A DNA stretch of 64,000 nt, from assembly GCF_014650495.1 (NCBI RefSeq), contig NZ_BMVB01000022.1:51999-115998 (forward strand), read 5' to 3'. The notes beneath the pieces are model-generated. The model did not search any database. It saw nothing but the letters and a program-made list of their open reading frames with translations, and was not told the DNA's origin. A program made the translations under genes and the position numbers. Source of the DNA: Streptomyces cinnamoneus. GTDB taxonomy: Bacteria > Actinomycetota > Actinomycetes > Streptomycetales > Streptomycetaceae. This document shows positions 31,534 through 40,738 of the stretch, piece after piece. How positions within the stretch are numbered: position 1 is the first letter of the stretch; every line of letters starts with the position of its first letter.

Positions 31534-32892
31534 ATGCGACCCCCCACGCCCCGAACCCCCCGGTCCCGCAGGCTGCACGGCAAGGTGGCGACCGCCGCCA
31601 CCGCCGTCCTGCTCACGCTCGCCATGGCCGCGCCGGCGGCCTCCCGCACCGAGGAGCGGACGCGCTCCTACGAGGTCACCGGGCCGAGAACCGCCGCCCA
31701 GCGCACCGCCGTCGCCGCGACCGGCGCGTCCGTCGACGCCGTGCGCAGCGGCTCCGTCGTCATCACGGCGGACACCGCCCAGGCCGAGCGCGTCCGGCGC
31801 ATGGGCTACACCGTACGGGCCCTGCCCGGGCCGCCGGACCGCAGCGACGGCCGCAGGGCGGAGCCGTTCGACTTCCCGCCCGCGGACGCGAACTACCACA
31901 ACTACTCCGAGGCGATGGCCGAGATCAACGCGGACATCGCCCGGTATCCCTCCCTCATGAGCAAACAGGTCATCGGCAAGTCGTACGAAGGCCGCGACAT
32001 CATCGCCGTCAAGGTCACGGGCACGGGCACCGGCACCAGCACCGGTACGAAGCCTGCCGACGGCACCGCGGCGGCCAAGCCCGAGGTGCTCTTCACCCAC
32101 CACCAGCACGCCCGCGAGCACCTGACCGTGGAAATGGCCCTCTACCTGCTCAAGGAGTTCGGCTCGAAGTACGGGAGCGACGCCCGCGTCACCAAGATGC
32201 TCGACAGCCGCGTCGTGTGGGTCGTGCCCGACCTCAACCCCGACGGCGGCGAGTACGACATCGCCACCGGCTCGTACCGCAGCTGGCGCAAGAACCGCCA
32301 GCCCAACAACGGCTCGTCCGCACGCGGCACGGACCTCAACCGCAACTGGGACTACAAGTGGGGATGCTGCGGCGGCTCCTCGGGCAGCACCGGCTCCGAG
32401 ACCTACCGCGGCTCCGCCCCCGAGTCCGCCCCCGAGGTCAAGGTCGTCGCCGACTTCGTCCGCAGCCGGGTCGTGGACGGCAAACAGCAGATCAAGGCCG
32501 CCATCGACTTCCACACCTACAGCGAACTGGTGCTGTGGCCGTTCGGCTGGACGTACAACGACACCGCGCCCGGCATGACACAGGACGACCGCGACGCGTT
32601 CGCGGCCGTCGGCAAGTCCATGGCCGCGAGCAACGGCTACACCCCCGAGCAGTCGAGCGACCTGTACATCACCGACGGCTCGATCGACGACTGGCTGTGG
32701 GGCAACCAGAAGATCTTCGCCTACACCTTCGAGATGTATCCGAGCTCCAGCGGCGCCGGCGGCGGCTTCTACCCGCCCGACGAAGTGATCGACCGCGAGA
32801 CGGCGCGCAACCGCGACGCGGTGCTCCAACTGCTGGAGAACGCCGACTGCATGTACCGGGCGATCGGCAAGGAGGCGCAGTACTGCCGGTAA
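31534..32892 (+). CDS. Secreted M14 zinc carboxypeptidase
   Basis: The protein has 452 residues from an ATG at 31534 behind AGGAGG. It has a signal peptide with basic N-region (about 1-37), a propeptide-like region (to about 105, VVITADTAQAERVRRMGYTV), and the M14 catalytic domain. Zinc ligands are HAREH (HxxE) and the later His in AIDFHTYSEL; substrate-binding Asn-Arg occurs in DLNRNWDYKWG; the catalytic Glu is in YTFEMYPSS. It closely fits the Streptomyces carboxypeptidase T/SG type, which trims C-terminal residues from extracellular peptides. It is divergent from the serine protease gene. Confidence 0.93.
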   Translation: MRPPTPRTPRSRRLHGKVATAATAVLLTLAMAAPAASRTEERTRSYEVTGPRTAAQRTAVAATGASVDAVRSGSVVITADTAQAERVRRMGYTVRALPGPPDRSDGRRAEPFDFPPADANYHNYSEAMAEINADIARYPSLMSKQVIGKSYEGRDIIAVKVTGTGTGTSTGTKPADGTAAAKPEVLFTHHQHAREHLTVEMALYLLKEFGSKYGSDARVTKMLDSRVVWVVPDLNPDGGEYDIATGSYRSWRKNRQPNNGSSARGTDLNRNWDYKWGCCGGSSGSTGSETYRGSAPESAPEVKVVADFVRSRVVDGKQQIKAAIDFHTYSELVLWPFGWTYNDTAPGMTQDDRDAFAAVGKSMAASNGYTPEQSSDLYITDGSIDDWLWGNQKIFAYTFEMYPSSSGAGGGFYPPDEVIDRETARNRDAVLQLLENADCMYRAIGKEAQYCR

Positions 32893-32923
32893 CGCCCTGG
32901 TGGTGACCCGGTGACGGCAGCGC

Positions 32924-32955
32924 GGCGGGCGGGCCCCACCAGCGGCCCGCCCGCC
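32924..32955 (+). terminator. Terminator after the carboxypeptidase gene
   Basis: GGCGGGCGGGCC (32924-32935) and GGCCCGCCCGCC (32944-32955) form a perfect 12-bp stem with an 8-nt loop, 32 nt past the stop codon. Confidence 0.75.
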
Positions 32956-33070
32956 CCCATCGGGCCGTTGACCGGGCACTTTGCGGGATGTTAGACAGCG
33001 GGCAGTGCCGCGCGCCCGTCATGGGGACGTGGCACCCCGTACGTACCGCCCCACGAACCCGGGAGGCCCC

Positions 33071-34360
33071 ATGGCAGCCGCCATCGCCACCGACGCCGTC
33101 GCCCGCCTCGCCCAGGAGAGGCTGGACCACCGCTTCAAGGGGCTGCCCCCGGACGCGGACGGGCGGACCGTCGGCGAGCTGGCGGCCGAGCGCCGCTCCC
33201 TGTTCACCGGCGGCTTCACCACTCCGGTGCTCGCCCTGGGCGCCGAGGCGCTCGACCACAACCTCGCGCTCATGGAGCGCTACAGCGCCGGGCACGACCT
33301 GGCCTTCGCCCCGCACGGCAAGACGACCATGGCGCCCCGCCTCTTCGAGCGTCAGCTGGAACACGGCGCCTGGGGCATCACCGCCGCCACGCCCGCGCAG
33401 ACCCGCGTCTACCGCGCCTTCGGTGTCCGGCGGATCTTCCTCGCCAACGAGGTCGTCGACGCCGCCGCCCTGCGCTGGATCGCGGCCGAGCTGGCCGCCG
33501 ACCCCGACTTCCGGCTCGTCACCTACGTCGACTCGGTGCGTGGCGTCGAGCTGATGGACGCCGCCCTGCGCGAGGCCGGCGCCGGCCGTCCGGTCGACGT
33601 CGTCGTCGAGCTCGGCGCCGACGGCGCCCGGACGGGCGTGCGCGACGAGGCGGAGTGCGAGCGCGTCGCGGACGCCGTCGCCGCCACCGGCACCCTCCGC
33701 CTGGTCGGCCTCGCCGGCTACGAGGCGGAGATCCCGGACGCCGACGGCGAGGCCGTCCGGGCGTGGCTGCTCCGGCTCACCGGGCTGGCGGTCGCCTTCG
33801 ACAAGGCGGGCCGCTTCGACGGAGTCGAGGAGATCGTCGTCAGCGCGGGCGGCAGCGCCTGGTTCGACGCCGTCGCCGAGGTCTTCGCGCAGCTGCCGCC
33901 GCTGTCCGCGCCGGTGCTCAAGCTGCTGCGCAGCGGCGCGTACGTCACCCACGACGACGGGCAGTACCGGAACAAGACCCCCTTCAACCGGCTCGCCGGG
34001 GAGGGCGCGCTGCAGCCCGCGCTGCGGCTGTGGACCCAGGTCGTCTCCCGCCCCGAGCCGGGCATGGCCTACCTCAACGCCGGCAAGCGCGACGTCTCCT
34101 ACGACCTCGGCCTGCCGGAGGTACAGGTCGTCCGCTCCGCCCGCGACGGGTCCCTCCGGCCGGCCACCGGGCTGACGGTGACGCGCCTGGCCGACCAGCA
34201 CGCGTTCGTCTCGGTGGCGGAGGAGGCGCAGGCCCTGGAGGTGGGCGACTGGGTGGGGCTCGGCCTGTCCCACCCGTGCACCGTCTTCGAGAAGTGGCCG
34301 CTGATCCCGCTGGCGACGGCGGACGGCACGGTGACGGAGTACGTCCGCACGTTCTTCTGA
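33071..34360 (+). CDS. PLP-dependent amino acid deaminase/aldolase (D-threonine aldolase/D-serine dehydratase fold)
   Basis: The protein has 429 residues from an ATG at 33071 with GGGAGG 4 nt upstream. It has the alanine-racemase-type barrel with the PLP lysine in FAPHGKTTMAP near residue 80, then a C-terminal D-serine dehydratase-like domain. The domain ends LGLSHPCTVFEKWPLIPLA, where His and Cys provide the metal site of this family. Members cleave D-threonine or deaminate D-serine. The next gene is an N-acyl-D-amino-acid deacylase on the same strand, so the pair probably frees and degrades D-amino acids, for instance from cell-wall or secondary-metabolite peptides. Confidence 0.88.
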   Translation: MAAAIATDAVARLAQERLDHRFKGLPPDADGRTVGELAAERRSLFTGGFTTPVLALGAEALDHNLALMERYSAGHDLAFAPHGKTTMAPRLFERQLEHGAWGITAATPAQTRVYRAFGVRRIFLANEVVDAAALRWIAAELAADPDFRLVTYVDSVRGVELMDAALREAGAGRPVDVVVELGADGARTGVRDEAECERVADAVAATGTLRLVGLAGYEAEIPDADGEAVRAWLLRLTGLAVAFDKAGRFDGVEEIVVSAGGSAWFDAVAEVFAQLPPLSAPVLKLLRSGAYVTHDDGQYRNKTPFNRLAGEGALQPALRLWTQVVSRPEPGMAYLNAGKRDVSYDLGLPEVQVVRSARDGSLRPATGLTVTRLADQHAFVSVAEEAQALEVGDWVGLGLSHPCTVFEKWPLIPLATADGTVTEYVRTFF

Positions 34361-34369
34361 GCCGCCCTG

Positions 34370-34500
34370 CAAGGGGCGCGGGGAACTGCACGGCCGGCCC
34401 CCACCGGCCCGCAGACGAACGCGAACGCGCCCTTTCCCCGTCCCTTCCCTGTCGGGGTCCGGGGCGAAGCCCCGGTTTCGGGAAGGGGCGGGGTGGGGGA
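34370..34500 (+). repeat. Streptomyces intergenic repeat with GGGGC-GAA-GCCCC hairpin
   Basis: The spacer contains AAGGGGCGCGGGGAACTGCA and GGGGTCCGGGGCGAAGCCCC followed by GGTTTCGGGAAGGGGCGGGG. Both are widely dispersed intergenic sequences in Streptomyces genomes, recalled from experience and not searched here. The central hairpin lies near 34460-34480. Whether it terminates transcription between the two D-amino-acid genes is unclear. Confidence 0.55.
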
Positions 34501-34512
34501 AGGTATCCGCCC

Positions 34513-36117
34513 ATGGACACCGTGTTACGCGACGCACGCGTCATCGACGGCACCGGCGCCCCCTCCTACCGTGCCGACGTCGCCCTGGCCGACGGCCGGA
34601 TCGTCCGTGTCCACCGCCCGGGCGAGGGCCGCAGGCCCACGGCCCGCCGGGTCCTCGACGCGGACGGCCTCGCCCTCTCCCCCGGCTTCATCGACATGCA
34701 CGCCCACAGCGACCTCGCCCTCCTGCGCGACCCCGCGCACGAGGCGAAGGTCGCGCAGGGCGTGACCCTGGAGGTCCTCGGCCAGGACGGCCTGTCGTAC
34801 GCGCCCGTCGACGCGCGCACGCTGGCCGAGCTGAACACGGCGATCGGCGGCTGGAACGGCGACGCCGACGACGTCGGCGTCGACTGGCGCACGGTCGGCG
34901 GGTACCTGGACCGGCTCGACCGGCAGGGCATCGCCGTCAACGCCGCCTACCTCGTCCCGCAGGGCACCGTGCGGATGCTCGCCGTCGGCTGGGAGGACCG
35001 TCCGGCGACCGCCGCCGAGCTCGGCCGCATGCGGCGCCTGGTCGCCGACGGGCTGGCGGAGGGGGCGGTGGGGATGTCGTCCGGGCTCACGTACACGCCC
35101 GGGGCGTACGCCGACGACGCCGAGCTGACCGCGCTGTGCCGGGTCGTGGCCCGGTACGGCGGCTACTACTGCCCGCACCACCGCTCGTACGGGGCGGGTG
35201 CGCTCCGCGCGTACGAGGAGGTGATCGCGCTCTGCCGCACGGCGGGCTGCGCGCTGCACCTGGCCCACGCCGTCATGAACTTCGGCGTGAACGAGGGGCG
35301 GGCCCCCGAGCTGCTGGCCCTCCTGGACGCCGCGCTCGCCGACGGCGCGGACCTCACGCTCGACACCTATCCCTACACCCCCGGCTGCACCACGCTCGTC
35401 GCGCTGCTGCCGGGCTGGGCGGGCGAGGGCGGGCCGGAGGCCGTGCTGGCGCGGCTGCGCGACGACGCCACCGCCGGGCGGATCCGGCACGCCCTGGAGG
35501 TGGAGGGCGCGGACGGCTGTCACGGCGTGCCCGTCGACTGGGACACGGTCGAGATCTCCGGGGTCATCGACCCCGTCCTCGCGCCGTACGTCGGCCGGAC
35601 CGTCGCCCGGTGCGCCCGCGAGCGCGCCGAGGAGCCGTGGGCGACCGCCCGGCGGCTGCTGCTGGAGGACCGGCTGGGGTCGACGATCCTGTACCACGTG
35701 GGGAACGAGGAGAACGTCCGGGCGATCATGCGACACCGCGTGCACACGGGCGGCAGCGACGGCATCCTGCACGGCGCGAAGCCGCACCCCCGAGCTTTCG
35801 GCACGTTCCCGCACTACCTCGGCCGGTATGTGCGCGAGCTGGAGGTGCTGCCGCTGGAGGAGTGCGTGGCGCATCTCACGTCGCGGCCCGCGGCCCGGCT
35901 CCGGCTGCCGGACCGGGGTCTCGTACGCGAGGGACACGTCGCCGACCTGGTGCTCTTCGATCCCACGACCGTGGCCGCCGGTGCCACTTTCGAAGCCCCA
36001 CGACGACTTCCGACCGGCATTCCTTATGTCCTGATTGCCGGGCGCTTTGTGATGGAAGACGGCCGCCGGACGGACGTGCTCGCGGGGCGCACGATCCGGC
36101 GCACTCCGGCGGGCTGA
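34513..36117 (+). CDS. N-acyl-D-amino-acid deacylase
   Basis: The protein has 534 residues from an ATG at 34513. It is an amidohydrolase-fold enzyme. The first metal motif is FIDMHAHSDLALL (HxH), other ligands lie in CPHHRSYGAG and LHLAHAVMNFG, and the catalytic Asp is in HTGGSDGILHG. The start VLRDARVIDGTGAP and the tail GHVADLVLFDPTTV are the usual beta-sandwich parts. D-aminoacylases remove acyl groups from N-acyl-D-amino acids; related D-glutamate deacylases and dihydroorotase-like enzymes share the fold. The upstream D-amino-acid lyase gene supports a joint catabolic role. Confidence 0.92.
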   Translation: MDTVLRDARVIDGTGAPSYRADVALADGRIVRVHRPGEGRRPTARRVLDADGLALSPGFIDMHAHSDLALLRDPAHEAKVAQGVTLEVLGQDGLSYAPVDARTLAELNTAIGGWNGDADDVGVDWRTVGGYLDRLDRQGIAVNAAYLVPQGTVRMLAVGWEDRPATAAELGRMRRLVADGLAEGAVGMSSGLTYTPGAYADDAELTALCRVVARYGGYYCPHHRSYGAGALRAYEEVIALCRTAGCALHLAHAVMNFGVNEGRAPELLALLDAALADGADLTLDTYPYTPGCTTLVALLPGWAGEGGPEAVLARLRDDATAGRIRHALEVEGADGCHGVPVDWDTVEISGVIDPVLAPYVGRTVARCARERAEEPWATARRLLLEDRLGSTILYHVGNEENVRAIMRHRVHTGGSDGILHGAKPHPRAFGTFPHYLGRYVRELEVLPLEECVAHLTSRPAARLRLPDRGLVREGHVADLVLFDPTTVAAGATFEAPRRLPTGIPYVLIAGRFVMEDGRRTDVLAGRTIRRTPAG

Positions 36118-36193
36118 GCGGCGCGCCGCGGGGGCGTCCGGCGGCACGGGAAAGGGCGCGCACGCCGGTGGGCGTCCCCGTATGGTGGCCGTC

Positions 36194-37402
36194 ATGCAGG
36201 TGATCCAGTCAACGAAACTCGCCAACGTCTGCTACGAAATCCGTGGCCCGGTGCTTGAGGAGGCCATGCGACTTGAGGCAGCAGGTCACCGCATCCTCAA
36301 GCTGAACACCGGCAACCCCGCGATCTTCGGGTTCGAGTGCCCGCCGGAGATCCTTGAGGACATGCTGCGCAACGTCGGCGACGCGCACGGCTACGGCGAC
36401 GCCAAGGGTCTGCTGTCGGCCCGGCGCGCGGTGGTGCAGCACTACGAGACCAGGGGCATCGAGCTCTCCGTCGAGGACGTCTACCTCGGCAACGGCGTCT
36501 CCGAGCTGATCCAGATGTCGATGCAGGCGCTGCTCGACGACGGCGACGAGGTCCTCGTCCCGGCCCCGGACTACCCGCTGTGGACGGCGTCCGTCTCGCT
36601 CGCGGGCGGCACGGCCGTGCACTACCGCTGCGACGAGCAGGCGGACTGGATGCCGGACCTGGCCGACATCGAGCGCAAGGTCACCGACCGCACCAAGGCC
36701 ATCGTCATCATCAACCCGAACAACCCCACGGGTGCGGTCTACGACGACGAGATGCTGCGCGGCCTGACGGAGATCGCCCGCCGCCACAACCTGATCGTCT
36801 GCTCCGACGAGATCTACGACAAGATCCTCTACGACGGCGTGACGCACACCCCGACCGCCGCCATCGCCCCCGACCTGCTGACGCTGACCTTCAACGGTCT
36901 GTCCAAGGCGTACCGCGTCGCCGGCTACCGCAGCGGCTGGATGGCGGTCTGCGGCCCGAAGGCGCACGCCGACAGCTACATCGAGGGCCTGACGATCCTG
37001 GCCAACATGCGGCTGTGCGCCAACATGCCCGCCCAGTACGCGGTGGCCACGGCCCTCGGCGGCCGGCAGACGATCAACGACCTGGTGCTGCCCGGCGGCC
37101 GGCTGCTGGAGCAGCGCGACGTGGCGCACGAGCTGCTCACGCAGATCCCGGGCGTGACGTGCGTGAAGCCCAAGGGTGCGCTGTACGCGTTCCCGCGGCT
37201 GGACCCGAAGGTCTACAAGATCAAGGACGACCGGCAGATGGTGCTGGACCTGCTCCGGGCCGAAAAAATCATGGTCGTGCACGGCACGGGCTTCAACTGG
37301 CCGGAGCCGGACCACTTCCGCCTGGTCACGCTGCCGAACGCCAAGGACCTCGCCGAGGCCGTGACCCGGATCGGCACCTTCCTGGACGGCTACGGGCAAT
37401 AA
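36194..37402 (+). CDS. PLP-dependent aminotransferase, AlaA type
   Basis: The protein has 402 residues from an ATG at 36194 (MQVIQSTKLA); an ATG 12 nt upstream has no ribosome-site advantage. It is a class I/II aminotransferase: ILKLNTGNPAIFGFECP, IVIINPNNPTGAVYDD, CSDEIYDKILYDG, PLP lysine in FNGLSKAYRVAGYRSGW (Lys about 238), and a terminal phosphate/carboxylate Arg in DHFRLVTLP. The sequence fits the glutamate-pyruvate aminotransferase AlaA group, making alanine from pyruvate. Its stop codon overlaps a palindrome in front of the next gene. Confidence 0.93.
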   Translation: MQVIQSTKLANVCYEIRGPVLEEAMRLEAAGHRILKLNTGNPAIFGFECPPEILEDMLRNVGDAHGYGDAKGLLSARRAVVQHYETRGIELSVEDVYLGNGVSELIQMSMQALLDDGDEVLVPAPDYPLWTASVSLAGGTAVHYRCDEQADWMPDLADIERKVTDRTKAIVIINPNNPTGAVYDDEMLRGLTEIARRHNLIVCSDEIYDKILYDGVTHTPTAAIAPDLLTLTFNGLSKAYRVAGYRSGWMAVCGPKAHADSYIEGLTILANMRLCANMPAQYAVATALGGRQTINDLVLPGGRLLEQRDVAHELLTQIPGVTCVKPKGALYAFPRLDPKVYKIKDDRQMVLDLLRAEKIMVVHGTGFNWPEPDHFRLVTLPNAKDLAEAVTRIGTFLDGYGQ

Positions 37403-37422
37403 CTTTAGACGCTGTCTAAGTT
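37401..37422. promoter_or_regulatory. Palindrome before the 131-residue gene
   Basis: AACTTTAGAC (37401-37410) faces GTCTAAGTT (37414-37422) with a 3-nt centre, symmetrical except for one extra T. It starts inside the alaA-type stop codon and overlaps a TAGGAT -10-like hexamer (37422-37427), 30 nt before the next start codon. Probably an operator for a TetR/MarR-type regulator encoded elsewhere. Confidence 0.5.
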
Positions 37423-37457
37423 AGGATGGCCTTCAGAGGTAACTCAGGAGGCCATCC

Positions 37458-37853
37458 ATGTACGAACCGATCCGCACGAAGTCGGTCCACGCACACGGCC
37501 CTCACCGCTCGCGCCAGGAGGAGCTGGAGATCCGGCTCGCCGGGCACTTCATGGCGTTGCTGACCGTCACCGACGAGCTGCGCGCCCTGACGCCGTCGGC
37601 CGCGCTGGACGAGGCGGCGGCGCGGCTCGCCGGATGGGTGGAGCGGCTGCACGGCGGCAGGCCGCTGCGAGCGGTCCCGACCGCGCGGACCGCCGGCCCC
37701 GGCCACGTCGCGGCCCTGCACCAGCGCGCCCACACCCTGGCCGGACAGGCACTGGTCGTGGCGACGCAGCGGGGCGACGCGGCCGGCGCGACCCTGGCCG
37801 AGGAACGCCTGCACGCCCACGCGGCAGCGCTCGGCATCGCCGGTGCGGCCTGA
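37458..37853 (+). CDS. Small protein of unknown function
   Basis: The protein has 131 residues from an ATG at 37458 behind AGGAGG. It is predicted mostly helical, Ala/Arg/His-rich, without membrane segments (LEIRLAGHFMALLTVTDELRAL, VAALHQRAHTLAGQALVVAT). The name and family are unknown to me. Conserved-looking helices with regularly spaced His and Glu suggest a four-helix bundle. The promoter carries a palindrome, so it is likely a regulated stress or small-molecule response gene. A hairpin follows at 37893-37932. Confidence 0.7.
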   Translation: MYEPIRTKSVHAHGPHRSRQEELEIRLAGHFMALLTVTDELRALTPSAALDEAAARLAGWVERLHGGRPLRAVPTARTAGPGHVAALHQRAHTLAGQALVVATQRGDAAGATLAEERLHAHAAALGIAGAA

Positions 37854-37892
37854 CGAACGCAGCCTCGCGACCCGGCCCGGGCGCGCTCCGCG

Positions 37893-37932
37893 GCCCACCC
37901 ATTCCGCCATGAACACGGCGGAAAAGGTGGGC
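37893..37932 (+). terminator. Imperfect terminator hairpin
   Basis: GCCCACC (37893-37899) with GGTGGGC (37926-37932), and inside it CCGCC (37904-37908) with GGCGG (37917-37921), form a stem with a small internal loop. It is located 40 nt past the stop of the 131-residue gene. Confidence 0.6.
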
Positions 37933-37999
37933 ACTTGCGTTTTCGTGCACGCGTTCTCCCGTCGAGCACCCTTTCCAATGTGCTGACGGGAGAAGGACG

Positions 38000-38557
38000 T
38001 TGAGAAGATCACGCTTGGCCGCAGCCGCCCTCGCCCTTGCCGTTCCGGCCACCCTCGCGGCGGTGTCGCCCGCCGTCGCGGCACCCGGCGCGCCGCCCGA
38101 GCCCCAGGAGCTCACCTGGGTGGGGCGCAACCCCTCCGACGCGGTGCCGGAGGGCAGGACCGCCACCTACGACATCGACGTCACGAAGGGCACCATCACC
38201 TTCACGGGCTACCGCGAGGGACGGACAGCGGACGCCGCCGACGAAGCGGGCACGGCCGACGAGGCGTCACCGTTCCGGCCGACCACCAAGATGCGCACGC
38301 CGCCGGAGCCCTCGGACTGCACGCTCTACGCCCCCGTCCCGTACGAGTGGTACGGCTTCTACAGGTCGGGGCAGATCTGGAACGACGCCGGCTACGCGCA
38401 CCGGACCAGGATGAACTCCGGTAAGTGGACCTGCCGGGCGACGTACTACGAGCAGCGCACCAACAACGGCCCCTACAGCACGCCCAAGCTGGCGCCCCAC
38501 AGCGACGCGACGTTCAAGAGCGGGAGCGCGCGGGTGGAGATCGTACGGATCTTCTGA
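38000..38557 (+). CDS. Small secreted protein of unknown function
   Basis: The protein has 185 residues from a TTG at 38000; the start is supported by GAGAAGGA directly upstream and by the signal peptide that begins there (RRSRLAAAALALAVPATLA, cleavage near VAAPG). The mature part has an acidic linker and a C-terminal domain with two Cys residues and aromatic clusters (YEWYGFYRSGQIWNDAGYAHRTRM). The domain is reminiscent of small secreted actinomycete proteins without assigned function. Followed by a strong hairpin. Confidence 0.75.
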   Translation: MRRSRLAAAALALAVPATLAAVSPAVAAPGAPPEPQELTWVGRNPSDAVPEGRTATYDIDVTKGTITFTGYREGRTADAADEAGTADEASPFRPTTKMRTPPEPSDCTLYAPVPYEWYGFYRSGQIWNDAGYAHRTRMNSGKWTCRATYYEQRTNNGPYSTPKLAPHSDATFKSGSARVEIVRIF

Positions 38558-38592
38558 TCCCCCGCGCGCACGCGTGACCGCCCGCGGACGCG

Positions 38593-38630
38593 CGCCGGCG
38601 CCCCGGCCCGGTCGGGCGGGGGCGCCGGCG
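38593..38630. terminator. Terminator between the secreted protein gene and pckG
   Basis: CGCCGGCGCCCC (38593-38604) and GGGGCGCCGGCG (38619-38630) form a perfect 12-bp stem with a 14-nt loop between two convergent genes, and it may serve both. Confidence 0.75.
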
Positions 38631-38655
38631 TGCGGCAGCGGGATGCTCCGGGGCG

Positions 38656-40485
38656 TCAGCCCAGGCGCTGGACCAGTGCGCGGTACTCGTCCCACAGCTC
38701 CTTCGGCGTGTGGTCACCGAAGGTGTTGAGGTGCTCGGGCACCAGCGCCGCCTCCTCGCGCCACACCTCGGTGTCGACCTTGAGCAGGAAGTCCAGGTCC
38801 TCCTCGGGCAGGTCGAGCCCGTCGGTGTCGAGGGCGGCGCGGGTCGGCAGGATGCCGATCGGCGTCTCGACACCCTCGGCCTTGCCCTCCAGGCGCTCCA
38901 CGATCCACTTCAGGACGCGGCTGTTCTCGCCGAAGCCGGGCCACACGAACTTGCCCGCGTCGTTCTTGCGGAACCAGTTCACGTAGTAGATCTTCGGGAG
39001 CTTCGTCTGGTCCTTGTCGGCGCCCACCTTGATCCAGTGCGCCATGTAGTCACCCATGTTGTAGCCGCAGAACGGCAGCATGGCGAACGGGTCGCGGCGC
39101 AGCTCGCCGACCTTGCCCTCGGCGGCGGCGGTCTTCTCGGAGGCGACGTTGGCACCGAGGAAGACGCCGTGCTGCCAGGTGAAGGACTCGGTGACCAGCG
39201 GAACGGCCGAGGCGCGGCGGCCGCCGAAGAGGATCGCCGAGATCGGCACGCCCTTGGGGTCCTCCCACTCGGGGGCGACGATCGGGCACTGCGAGGCGGG
39301 CACGGTGAAGCGGGCGTTGGGGTGGGCGGCCGGGGTGCCGGACGCGGGGGTCCAGTCGTTGCCCTTCCAGTCCGTCAGGTGCTCGGGGGACTTCTCCGTC
39401 ATCCCCTCCCACCACACGTCGTTGTCGTCCGTCAGCGCGACGTTGGTGAAGACCGCGTTGCCCCACAGGGTCTTCATGGCGTTGGCGTTGGTGTGCTCGC
39501 CGGTGCCGGGGGCGACGCCGAAGAAGCCGGCCTCGGGGTTGATGGCGTAGAGGCGGCCGTCCTCGCCGAAGCGCATCCAGGCGATGTCGTCGCCGATGGT
39601 CTCCACCGTCCAGCCGGAGATCGTGGGCTCCAGCATGGCGAGGTTGGTCTTGCCGCAGGCGGAGGGGAAGGCGGCGGCCACGTACTTCGCCTCGCCCTGC
39701 GGCGGGGTGAGCTTGAGGATGAGCATGTGCTCGGCGAGCCAGCCCTCGTCGCGGGCCATCACGGAGGCGATGCGCAGGGCGTAGCACTTCTTGCCCAGCA
39801 GGGCGTTGCCGCCGTAGCCGGAGCCGTAGGACCAGATCTCGCGGTCCTCGGGGAAGTGCGAGATGTACTTGGTGGAGTTGCACGGCCAGGGGACGTCGGC
39901 CTCGCCCTCGGCGAGCGGGGCGCCGAGGGTGTGGACGGCCTTGACGAAGAAGCCGTCGGTGCCGAGCTCGTCGAGGACGGGCTGCCCCATGCGGGTCATG
40001 GTGCGCATCGAGACGGCGACGTAGGCGGAGTCGGTGATCTCGACGCCGATCGCGGAGAGCGAGGAGCCGAGCGGGCCCATGCAGAAGGGCACGACGTACA
40101 TGGTGCGGCCGCGCATGGAGCCGCGGAAGATGCCGCCGTCGCCGTCCTTGCCGGCGAAGACCTCCCGCATCTCCGCGGGGTCCTTCCAGTGGTTGGTCGG
40201 GCCGGCGTCCTCTTCCTTGGCGGAGCAGATGAACGTGCGGTCCTCGACGCGTGCCACGTCGGTGGGGTCGGAGGCGGCGTAGTAGGAGTTGGGGCGCTTG
40301 ACCGGGTCGAGCTTGCGGAAGGTCCCCTTGGCGACGAGCTCCTCGCACAGGCGCTCGTACTCGGCCTCGGAGCCGTCGCACCAGACCACCTGGTCCGGCT
40401 GGGTGAGGGCGGCAATCTCGTCGACCCAGGAGATCAGCTCCTGGTGGTTGGTGGGGGTGGTGGGAGCCGCACTGCTGCGCGCCAC
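38656..40485 (-). CDS. pckG: GTP-dependent phosphoenolpyruvate carboxykinase
   Basis: The protein has 609 residues, the usual length for the GTP class, from a GTG at 40485 with GGAGCGATC upstream. Motifs: the P-loop kinase-1a AAFPSACGKTNLAML, metal/PEP-binding EDREIWSYGSGYGGNALLGKKCYALRIAS read as separate segments, the kinase-2 IGDDIAWMRFGEDG, and the GTP-specific aromatic cluster near RVLKWIVERLEG. It converts oxaloacetate and GTP to phosphoenolpyruvate, CO2 and GDP in gluconeogenesis and anaplerosis. Upstream spacing to the hemolysin III-like gene is 282 nt and contains the promoters of both. Confidence 0.97.
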   Translation of the reverse strand: MARSSAAPTTPTNHQELISWVDEIAALTQPDQVVWCDGSEAEYERLCEELVAKGTFRKLDPVKRPNSYYAASDPTDVARVEDRTFICSAKEEDAGPTNHWKDPAEMREVFAGKDGDGGIFRGSMRGRTMYVVPFCMGPLGSSLSAIGVEITDSAYVAVSMRTMTRMGQPVLDELGTDGFFVKAVHTLGAPLAEGEADVPWPCNSTKYISHFPEDREIWSYGSGYGGNALLGKKCYALRIASVMARDEGWLAEHMLILKLTPPQGEAKYVAAAFPSACGKTNLAMLEPTISGWTVETIGDDIAWMRFGEDGRLYAINPEAGFFGVAPGTGEHTNANAMKTLWGNAVFTNVALTDDNDVWWEGMTEKSPEHLTDWKGNDWTPASGTPAAHPNARFTVPASQCPIVAPEWEDPKGVPISAILFGGRRASAVPLVTESFTWQHGVFLGANVASEKTAAAEGKVGELRRDPFAMLPFCGYNMGDYMAHWIKVGADKDQTKLPKIYYVNWFRKNDAGKFVWPGFGENSRVLKWIVERLEGKAEGVETPIGILPTRAALDTDGLDLPEEDLDFLLKVDTEVWREEAALVPEHLNTFGDHTPKELWDEYRALVQRLG

Positions 40486-40738
40486 GATCGCTCCGTCCCG
40501 CCGGGACCCGCGGTCCCGGCGTCAGCTGTTGAGGGTGGAACGGACCAGTCCCATAGGGATGCCCATAGGTATGCCCTGCTTGGTCCGTCTCTGCACATGT
40601 ATGCCCCTTGGGGGCTGCGACCCAGACGCTTCGTGACCGCTCATCCGGTGCCGCCCGCACTCATTTGATCATCCGACTCATCATCCGATCTGTCCAGGGG
40701 GCACCCCCGTGACCATCGCCACGCGGTACCAGCCCGTA

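Noticed and set aside
28622..38557. Secondary-metabolite gene cluster
   Set aside because: There are secreted hydrolases and amino-acid enzymes but no polyketide, peptide-synthetase, terpene or RiPP core genes.
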